The position numbers were made by a program, and so were the translations under genes. Below the pieces are notes generated by a model that worked only from the letters and a program-made list of their open reading frames with translations, was not told where the DNA came from and searched no databases. This document shows, in pieces, positions 1-5,069 of a DNA stretch of 7,179 bases (the stretch's first letter is position 1; every line of letters begins with the position of its first letter). This DNA comes from Clostridiales bacterium DTU023 (GTDB lineage: Bacteria; Bacillota; Clostridia; Saccharofermentanales; DTU023). The stretch lies in assembly GCA_001512945.1 (NCBI GenBank), contig LFTF01000103.1:1-7179 (forward strand). The letters run 5' to 3'.

Positions 1-422
1 TCCTTATTCGCAAATCCAAACATCATTCCCTGATCACCTGCACCCGTACTGTGTCCACCGCTCCCGCGCACCTCAAGGGAGCAATCAACTCCCAAGGCAA
101 TATCGGACGACTGCTCGTCAATCGATGTCAGCACCGCGCACGAATCGGCATCAAAGCCGATGTGATTCCCTGTATACCCGATATGCTTGAGTGTTTCACG
201 GACAATCAGCGGAATATCGACATAGGCTGTCGTCGTAATTTCGCCCATCACGAAAACAAGGCCGGTCGTCGCCACTGCTTCACAGGCAACACGAGCACAG
301 GGATCATGGCCGATCAAAGCATCGAGGACAGCATCTGCGATCTGGTCGCAAACTTTGTCGGGGTGACCTTCGGTAACAGACTCAGAGGTAAAGAGCCACG
401 AATTATTTGTTGAACCAAACAT
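1..422 (-). CDS. metK: S-adenosylmethionine synthetase (MetK), N-terminal part, cut by window edge
   Basis: MetK makes S-adenosylmethionine from methionine and ATP in the cytoplasm, releasing phosphate and pyrophosphate. Reading the minus strand from the ATG at 422-420 gives 140 residues in frame to the window edge; the rest of the roughly 390-residue enzyme lies outside. The N-terminal signature is plain: SESVTEGHPDK (residues 13-23, ATP and methionine site) and GAGDQG (127-132), followed by the usual MFGFA stretch. A ribosome binding site (AGGAG, 433-429) sits 6 nt before the ATG, which fixes the start. The gene is divergent from the Tad operon and lies behind a SAM-I riboswitch, so its own product should shut it off. 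Nothing looks damaged. Confidence 0.98.
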   Translation of the reverse strand, partial: MFGSTNNSWLFTSESVTEGHPDKVCDQIADAVLDALIGHDPCARVACEAVATTGLVFVMGEITTTAYVDIPLIVRETLKHIGYTGNHIGFDADSCAVLTSIDEQSSDIALGVDCSLEVRGSGGHSTGAGDQGMMFGFANK

Positions 423-475
423 ATTATTCTCCTGTAGTTTTATTTTCCTGAGATCGTCCAGATGGCCTGACTATG

Positions 476-497
476 AAAAAACCTCCGAGAGGAGGCC
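476..497 (-). terminator. Riboswitch expression-platform terminator (metK leader)
   Basis: On the minus strand GG-CCTCC, loop TCTC, GGAGG is followed directly by six T residues (481-476): a Rho-independent terminator with a 5-bp GC stem that two G-U pairs can lengthen. The 5' arm plus loop (495-487, CCTCCTCTC) is complementary at 8 of 9 positions to GAGATGAGG at 515-507, which contains the 3' strand of aptamer helix P1. That gives a mutually exclusive antiterminator: without SAM the P1 strand pairs with the terminator arm and metK is read; with SAM, P1 holds and the terminator forms. Confidence 0.93.
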
Positions 498-506
498 GTT
501 CAAGTA

Positions 507-605
507 CCTCATCTCTCAGACACTTCAGTCCGCAGGAATTGGCACCGCTGCATGACCGCGGTTGCCGGGTTTCACAGGGCCAGTCCCTCCACCTCTCAAG
601 ATAAG
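507..605 (-). ncRNA. SAM-I (S-box) riboswitch aptamer upstream of metK
   Basis: Read on the minus strand from 605, the sequence follows the S-box consensus in order: the P1 5' strand CTTATCTT, the kink-turn segment GAGGTGGAGGGACTGGCCC, then TGAAACCCGGCAACC, GGTGCCAATTCC, and finally the P1 3' strand GAGATGAG at 508-515. The two P1 strands pair over about eight positions, including G-U pairs. By family knowledge this RNA binds S-adenosylmethionine and, when bound, stabilises P1 and permits downstream termination. It lies between the metK promoter and the metK start, so it senses the product of the gene it controls. Confidence 0.97.
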
Positions 606-624
606 TCAATATTCAATTTTATTT

Positions 625-633
625 ACTATACCA
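625..633 (-). promoter_or_regulatory. Probable extended -10 promoter of the metK leader
   Basis: On the minus strand the sequence TGG-TATAGT matches an extended -10 element (TGn plus a 5-of-6 match to TATAAT). Transcription would begin near 618, about 13 nt before the riboswitch P1 helix at 605. No good -35 hexamer is seen at the expected distance; an AT-rich stretch lies upstream. Placement right before the aptamer is the main support. Confidence 0.6.
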
Positions 634-688
634 CAACACAATTATTTTTTACTTTTCACGGATCATCGCATGCGTGTTTATCCGCCAA

Positions 689-717
689 AACGACATACCC
701 TGGCCACTGTTGTCGTT
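689..717. repeat. 7-bp inverted repeat upstream of the Tad operon, possible operator
   Basis: AACGACA (689-695) and TGTCGTT (711-717) are perfect inverted copies around a 15-nt spacer. The element lies 15 nt upstream of the candidate -35 box at 732, a position suited to an activator or repressor site; it could equally form a small stem-loop if transcribed from further upstream. No matching regulator family can be named. Confidence 0.4.
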
Positions 718-731
718 AGCTTCTATCCCTG

Positions 732-759
732 TTGCGAGTCGACCCTTTTACGATAAGAT
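732..759 (+). promoter_or_regulatory. Candidate promoter of the Tad operon
   Basis: TTGCGA (732-737) and TAAGAT (754-759) are separated by 16 nt and match 4 of 6 positions each of the SigA-type -35 and -10 consensus. Transcription would start about 48 nt before the tadZ ATG. This is the best pair seen in the gap, but it is weak, and such matches arise by chance. Confidence 0.35.
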
Positions 760-775
760 CCGGTGATAAAGCAAC

Positions 776-789
776 AAAAAAGGGGGGAG
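776..789 (+). promoter_or_regulatory. A6G6 purine tract with Shine-Dalgarno-like core, unusually far from tadZ start
   Basis: Six A (776-781) and six G (782-787) followed by AG make a strong anti-16S-like purine tract. It lies 25 nt before the tadZ ATG at 815, far beyond the usual 5-10 nt, and there is no ATG, GTG or TTG in the tadZ frame at a normal distance. Between them GGGCACGCCC (792-801) could fold into a very small hairpin that only partly shortens the gap. Either tadZ translation is weak or structured, or the tract has another role. Confidence 0.4.
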
Positions 790-814
790 ACGGGCACGCC
801 CAAAATCATTACAC

Positions 815-1825
815 ATGAAACCAGTAGTTTTATTGATGGACGATCAATCCGATTTTCCCGAACGGATGGCGAGGCAGCTTCACGAGCTTGCCGGACAAAC
901 ATATGATGTTATCGCCATTTCGGATGATCTGTTGTCTGAGGCGAATTCCCATGTTCTCTCTGACAATGCAACTGTCGCTATTATGCCTTTATCGTGGAAA
1001 AGTCGTTTGCCTATACAGCACTTCCGTGTGAACCATAGTTGTCTTTTCTGGGATGAACCGCCTCTGCCCGGCCAATCGCTAAATCCTCACAATCATGATG
1101 ACGTTTTCGTCTCGCGCTATGCTGGCGCGCGCCGCCTTGACTTTACGATACGAAACCATCTGGCCGACCAGATTCCTTTCAACAAAACCGAAATACCAAT
1201 TGACAACCGGATGGGTATCCATCTTTCATTTACGCAAGCTGTCAGTATGCGCACAACGCGCTACATCCTGAATCGAGAGATGTCTCAGGGACGTACCGTC
1301 ATCTATCTCCCTGTCAAGCCACTCTATTCAATCTCTGAGTCATTCCGTCGAGGCCCGGGAGATACGCTCGGCGAACTTTTTTGCCGCATTTCATCCGGGG
1401 ATTTACCCGGCTGCGACGATCTGGGTTCTCTATTGTATTTGCATGAACGCGGGTACTATACCTTCAGACTCCCCGAACGCGCCGATGATCTTATCGCGTG
1501 CAATACAGAGTATTTAAGACAGCTCGCTCATCTTCTGCGTGCCTACACACGTTCGAGGCCGGAACCAGCCACTGCTTGGATCGATGCGAGCGGACTTGTT
1601 CTCGACAAACTCCTCTCAATGGCAGTATTGTGTGACTTTATCTACGTCGACGCGCCGGAGGAAGAGACTTGCGCAGCACATATTGCGCGGCGTGAGCTCG
1701 GTCTTTTTCTGGCTCGTCTGCCGAATAGTTGCGCTATTCTCGAACTCCCGGGCAAGGACAGAAAACTGACAGCCTCCCTACCTCAAACTGTCGGTCAGGA
1801 TATTTGCCGTGCTTCCGGGTTATAA
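815..1825 (+). CDS. tadZ: TadZ/CpaE-like protein with degenerate P-loop, first gene of Tad operon
   Basis: A 336-residue protein that I assign to the TadZ/CpaE family from position (directly upstream of and overlapping tadA), length and layout; overall similarity is low. Residues 1-115 resemble the receiver-like N-terminal domain of CpaE/TadZ (a run of hydrophobic strands beginning VVLLMDD). Residues 133-336 look like a MinD/ParA-type fold: GIHLSF at 134-139 fits the first strand, and VIYLPV (162-167), AWIDAS (254-259) and DFIYVDAP (274-281) fit later core strands. Where a Walker A GKTT is expected, the sequence reads SMRTT (144-148), so the catalytic lysine is absent. TadZ proteins localise the Tad machine to a cell site, and many have atypical nucleotide sites. 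No close Shine-Dalgarno precedes the ATG; in-frame TTG 833 or ATG 836 are alternatives. It overlaps tadA by 17 nt. Confidence 0.75.
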   Translation: MKPVVLLMDDQSDFPERMARQLHELAGQTYDVIAISDDLLSEANSHVLSDNATVAIMPLSWKSRLPIQHFRVNHSCLFWDEPPLPGQSLNPHNHDDVFVSRYAGARRLDFTIRNHLADQIPFNKTEIPIDNRMGIHLSFTQAVSMRTTRYILNREMSQGRTVIYLPVKPLYSISESFRRGPGDTLGELFCRISSGDLPGCDDLGSLLYLHERGYYTFRLPERADDLIACNTEYLRQLAHLLRAYTRSRPEPATAWIDASGLVLDKLLSMAVLCDFIYVDAPEEETCAAHIARRELGLFLARLPNSCAILELPGKDRKLTASLPQTVGQDICRASGL

Positions 1826-3113
1826 GGAGAAACAGACTTGGATCCGGCGTATAGCCGACCATCTTGAACCCGGCGCCGAACCGTCAGACGAAGAGCTCAA
1901 GCGTATCATCGCGGCCGAGGTGTCGATACGGACGCAAGGATCTCCCCTTACTGTCTCAGAAAAATCTCTCCTTATTCGTCATCTGTTCGATGCCATGCGC
2001 GGCCTCGACATCCTGCAACCGCTTCTCGACGAACCTGACATTACAGAGATCATGGTTAACAGTCCCAGCGAGATTTACATCGAGCGAGAAGGACGAATCG
2101 AAAAAACAGATCTTTCCTTTGACTCATCCGCCCATCTCACCCACGTGATCAGCCGCTATTTCGGGAGAGCCAACAAGCTTGTTCATGAGCGATCGCCGAT
2201 CGCTGATATGCGTCTACATGACGGTTCACGTGTTCACACCATACTGCCTCCGGCCGCGCCAAACGGACCCGTGCTTTCAATCCGACGCTTCACGGGAATC
2301 CGACCGGTCATGGAAGCGTTAGTTGAAAACCATACACTGCCTCAGCGGGAAGCTATCTTTCTCATGGAAGCTGTCCAAAACAGAAAAAACATTTTCATAA
2401 GTGGGGGAACCGCGTCTGGAAAAACAACGTTTCTCAATGCCCTCGCCGCATTTATTCCCCAAAATGAACGTGTCGTTACTGTCGAAGACGCAGCGGAACT
2501 CGATTTGACGGGCAAGCATAATCTGGTCCGTCTTGAAGCGCGCGCTGCGGCCGTTGACGGAGGGGGAAGCATCTCGCTCTCCGATCTCATCCATTCGTCT
2601 TTACGTCTTCGGCCTGACCGTGTCATTGTCGGCGAAGTCCGTGGGATTGAAGCGTACGATATGATCCAGGCAATGCAGACGGGACACCCCGGCTCCATGT
2701 CAACCGGCCACGGCAACAGTACATGGGAAATGCTAGACCGTCTCTCACTGCTCCTTATGACAGCCTCTCAACTGCCCTGGGAAGCCTGCAGACGCATGGT
2801 CTCATCCTCCATTGATCTTATGATCCATCTTGTCCGGCAGCCCGACGGACGGCGTCTCGTCGCGGAAATAAGCTCCGTTGTCGGTTTCGAAGACGATCGT
2901 TTTCAACTCCATACACATTACCGCGCTCCACATCTGCCCTCAACAGAACACGCACAACGAGTACCGGAAATTCTGGACAGAAAAAATGTCGATAAACCCC
3001 ATGAAACTCGTAGAAAAACACCCCATATTTATGCGACCAACCTGGGACGCCTGCAAAACAAACCGTCCTCAAATTCCCGCAAAGACCTGCTTAAAGGAGA
3101 CCTACATGATTGA
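1809..3113 (+). CDS. tadA: TadA/CpaF type II/IV secretion ATPase, motor of the Tad pilus
   Basis: Cytoplasmic hexameric ATPase of the VirB11/PulE superfamily, CpaF/TadA branch, which powers Flp pilus assembly. The 434-residue product shows the family order: N-terminal domain with DEPDITEIMVNSPSEIYIE (74-92), Walker A GGTASGKTT (199-207, K205), Asp-box VEDAAEL (225-231), Walker B-like RPDRVIVGEVRG (268-279, E276) and His-box TGHPGSMSTGHGNS (291-304). The usual TGHDGS reads TGHPGS here. All catalytic residues are present. After about residue 370 a polar, Lys/Arg-rich tail of some 60 residues follows that I cannot assign. The start is the GTG at 1809, with AGGA (1797-1800) 8 nt upstream, inside the end of tadZ; the AAGGAG at 1824-1829 has only an out-of-frame TTG behind it. 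It overlaps tadZ by 17 nt and the platform gene by 8 nt, implying translational coupling. Confidence 0.96.
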   Translation: MLPGYKEKQTWIRRIADHLEPGAEPSDEELKRIIAAEVSIRTQGSPLTVSEKSLLIRHLFDAMRGLDILQPLLDEPDITEIMVNSPSEIYIEREGRIEKTDLSFDSSAHLTHVISRYFGRANKLVHERSPIADMRLHDGSRVHTILPPAAPNGPVLSIRRFTGIRPVMEALVENHTLPQREAIFLMEAVQNRKNIFISGGTASGKTTFLNALAAFIPQNERVVTVEDAAELDLTGKHNLVRLEARAAAVDGGGSISLSDLIHSSLRLRPDRVIVGEVRGIEAYDMIQAMQTGHPGSMSTGHGNSTWEMLDRLSLLLMTASQLPWEACRRMVSSSIDLMIHLVRQPDGRRLVAEISSVVGFEDDRFQLHTHYRAPHLPSTEHAQRVPEILDRKNVDKPHETRRKTPHIYATNLGRLQNKPSSNSRKDLLKGDLHD

Positions 3114-4743
3114 TAAAAAAAGGAAATATCCGGTTGTAGAACATGCCCGACACAAGCGCCATTTTGTACTTGAACACGGTCAACAAAGGAAAAGAAAAAT
3201 TCCGGCAGGACGCGTGATACGTCACAAATGGCTTTCTGTCATTCAATGGATTGTCTTGTCAATCATACCCGCGCGACTAGCATCCATCGCGTTTCTGGGT
3301 GATTCCTCTTCCAGCTGGTTGCTGACAGCACCAGGGACTCTCCTGCTCGGGATCGGACTGGCACGTCTCTTTCGCCTGCGCGAAGGGAGAATGCTCTTCA
3401 TCCAGTACCAGCACTTATTGGGCTTTCTTTCGACAAGACTTTCCGCAGGCGTTCCACTCGAGGCTGCGCTGGTGGAATCCGTAAATCCACTCAAGGAACA
3501 GATGGGAAGTCACAACCTGATCGTTCGGTCACTTCTAAGACTTAGAAAAAATCTTGAAGCTCAGATGTCGCTGAATGAAGCACTGTCTACCTTTGCACGC
3601 GAAGTCAACCTGCCCGTCTGCAGCCGCGATTTCACCATGCTGATCTTGCTGGCCAGAATGGGTGGCAGGATCGACATTTTTGTTCGTCAGAGTCATCACG
3701 ATCTATCCGCTCAAATCAACACACAAAATGAAGTCGCCAACGAGCGACGGGGAAATGCAAGTGAGGCGCTCATTCTCTCGATTATCCCATTCTTTATGGC
3801 AAGATTTATCCTAAGCGGCGCATCAGAATATAGCCAACCCCTGCACGACAATCAAGCAATGATCATGCCACTGGGAATCCTTTATCTCGCGGCAATGTTG
3901 GCATTTTTTATTTTGCTGCTACTTCTAGCTCCCGAAAAGGCAACTGCTAAGAAAAACAAAAAAATAAAGAAACAACGATCCTTGTTTGAGGGAGCCCGGG
4001 ATTTGGGTGTGGGCCCCTTATTATCGCGGTTGTATCTAGATTGGTTGCCCGGACAAATCGGGATTACTGTGTCTTCTGCTGTCCGCCTTCTGACAGATGA
4101 TCTAGAGAATGCGTGGATGGATTATATGGCACGAAAAACACGTGACCTATTGTGTGGTCTCTTGCTCGCCGTTCTATTCGCGTTATCTGGTCAGATCTCA
4201 TGGTTCGTGATTGCGATGACACCGTTTTCTTTTTCGACACTTCGTGATATCGATCTTTGCAGTAAAGCATCCAAGCGAAAGGAGCATTATCGTTTCTACT
4301 ATCCATCTGTGGTGAATTCACTCTACATCCTTATGGAAAGCGGACTAACACTGGATCGATCCCTCCGGATGGTGGCGCATGTCAACCTCGCGAATACAAT
4401 TCCCGACAACCCCGTAACCGCTGACTTAAACCGCGCTGCACTTCATCTGGAGACAGGGTCTAACAGTATTATGGCAGCAAGCCGACTGGCCGAACGATGC
4501 CCTCTCCCCGAGGTTCAGGCTGCTTTACGACTCATGGCCCGCTATGAACGTGAGGGAGGACGGGAAATATTGGAGCTAATCCGCATGCAGGCAGACCGGA
4601 GCCGCCAGCTCTATCGGGACGCAATGAGAGGAAGAGCCGAACAGCGATCACTTCTCTATGTAGTTCCCATGGCAATCGATCTGCTTGTCGTCATGGCAAC
4701 CGTTATTCTGCCCGCTATCGTAAGCATGCAGTTTTATGTGTAG
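3106..4743 (+). CDS. tadBC: Fused TadB-TadC inner-membrane platform protein with two T2SSF domains
   Basis: A 545-residue membrane protein carrying both Tad platform subunits in one chain. Residues 1-43 are a very basic cytoplasmic head; membrane segments lie near 44-64 and 70-88. A first T2SSF (GspF) domain spans about 101-231 (FLSTRLSAGVPLEAAL, LNEALSTFA, ARMGGRID), followed by segments near 222-238 and 255-275: the TadB half. A lysine-rich linker (281-290) joins it to a TadC half with one or two segments near 347-380, a second T2SSF domain at about 396-515 (LYILMESGLTLDRSL, ALRLMARYEREGG) and a final segment at 518-540. Tad loci normally encode TadB and TadC separately. The start is the ATG at 3106, with AAAGGAG (3093-3099) 6 nt upstream, overlapping the tadA stop by 8 nt; the frame stays open upstream to 2878, but that lies within tadA. 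An A7 run at 3958-3964 sits in the linker, so an assembly error joining two genes must be kept in mind. Confidence 0.92.
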   Translation: MIDKKRKYPVVEHARHKRHFVLEHGQQRKRKIPAGRVIRHKWLSVIQWIVLSIIPARLASIAFLGDSSSSWLLTAPGTLLLGIGLARLFRLREGRMLFIQYQHLLGFLSTRLSAGVPLEAALVESVNPLKEQMGSHNLIVRSLLRLRKNLEAQMSLNEALSTFAREVNLPVCSRDFTMLILLARMGGRIDIFVRQSHHDLSAQINTQNEVANERRGNASEALILSIIPFFMARFILSGASEYSQPLHDNQAMIMPLGILYLAAMLAFFILLLLLAPEKATAKKNKKIKKQRSLFEGARDLGVGPLLSRLYLDWLPGQIGITVSSAVRLLTDDLENAWMDYMARKTRDLLCGLLLAVLFALSGQISWFVIAMTPFSFSTLRDIDLCSKASKRKEHYRFYYPSVVNSLYILMESGLTLDRSLRMVAHVNLANTIPDNPVTADLNRAALHLETGSNSIMAASRLAERCPLPEVQAALRLMARYEREGGREILELIRMQADRSRQLYRDAMRGRAEQRSLLYVVPMAIDLLVVMATVILPAIVSMQFYV

Positions 4744-4878
4744 CCCTGCCCTGCCACCCGTCAATTTCGCTAACGGCGCAAGCTGACGACAAAAGCAAAA
4801 GCATCTCTTGACGGGCACTTCAGAAGATAATTAAACCATAATCCAGGGACAAGGGAGCCCTGATGAAAGGAAACTGAT
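4744..4878 (+). other. Structured 135-nt gap between platform gene and pilin gene
   Basis: CCCGTCAA (4757-4764) and TTGACGGG (4808-4815) form a perfect 8-bp inverted repeat around 43 nt. The left arm can instead pair CGTCA (4759-4763) with TGACG (4784-4788), backed by GCT/AGC, so two alternative folds exist. CAGGG/CCCTG (4844-4848, 4858-4862) makes a further small hairpin before the pilin ribosome binding site. TTGACG at 4808-4813 could be a -35 box, but the matching -10 (TTAAAC at 4831-4836, 17-nt spacer) is poor. No T tract follows the repeats, so it is not a simple terminator. Confidence 0.5.
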
Positions 4879-5055
4879 ATGAAGAAAAAACAAACGCAAA
4901 ACAGGCTGGCTTGGGATGGCTTTGGCACTCTTGAAGTCATCATCATCATCGCCGTTCTCATCACTGTCGCACTGCTCTTCCGCGAAAACATCATCACTTT
5001 CGCACGGGCATTGATCGACAAGGTTTTCGCAACTTCCGTCATAGACGGGCTTTGA
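4879..5055 (+). CDS. flp: Flp1-type type IVb mini-prepilin, 58 residues
   Basis: Likely structural pilin subunit of this Tad system. The product has a short basic leader (MKKKQTQNR), then DGFGTLEV at 13-20, followed by an unbroken hydrophobic helix with four consecutive isoleucines (21-34) and a short, mostly amphipathic C-terminal tail ending at residue 58. Cleavage after G14 would leave a 44-residue mature pilin with Glu at +5, the position conserved in class III prepilins and needed for assembly. Flp prepilins usually have Glu-Tyr at +5/+6; here it is Glu-Val, as I recall for the Flp1-like family of Bacillota. The ATG at 4879 has AAAGGA (4866-4871) 7 nt upstream. It sits between the platform gene and the FHA gene, the latter 14 nt downstream. 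No prepilin peptidase is encoded nearby. An alternative is a TadE-like or small membrane protein, but the GxxxxE motif argues for a pilin. Confidence 0.88.
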   Translation: MKKKQTQNRLAWDGFGTLEVIIIIAVLITVALLFRENIITFARALIDKVFATSVIDGL

Positions 5056-5069
5056 TAGGGGAGTGAGTT

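Larger units (their letters stand above)
619..814. other. Divergent intergenic region between metK leader and tadZ
   Basis: No convincing gene is present. It holds the metK promoter on the minus strand, an 8-bp palindrome CGCATGCG at 667-674, a 7-bp inverted repeat AACGACA/TGTCGTT (689-695 and 711-717, 15-nt spacer), a candidate plus-strand promoter (732-759) and a purine tract with a Shine-Dalgarno-like core (776-789) ahead of tadZ. A 28-codon reading frame from the ATG at 670 has no ribosome binding site worth the name and is not called. Confidence 0.6.

Noticed and set aside
51..413. Plus-strand 120-codon open frame over metK
   Set aside because: It is the antisense shadow of metK, whose minus-strand product has clear SAM synthetase motifs; no ribosome binding site.
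424..609. Minus-strand 61-codon frame across the riboswitch
   Set aside because: It merely translates the SAM-I aptamer and terminator, which are functional RNA.
670..756. Possible 28-codon leader peptide from ATG 670
   Set aside because: No good Shine-Dalgarno, no recognisable composition, and its end overlaps the candidate promoter of tadZ.
640..800. Cyclic-di-GMP riboswitch ahead of the Tad operon
   Set aside because: Considered because such switches can control pili, but the GEMM core motifs are not present.
1838..1840. TTG at 8 nt from AAGGAG as tadA start
   Set aside because: It is not in the tadA frame; GTG 1809 with AGGA upstream is the in-frame choice.
2878..3105. Upstream extension of the platform protein frame into tadA
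   Set aside because: It overlaps the tadA 3' part, has no start with a ribosome binding site, and the ATG at 3106 has an ideal AAAGGAG 6 nt away.
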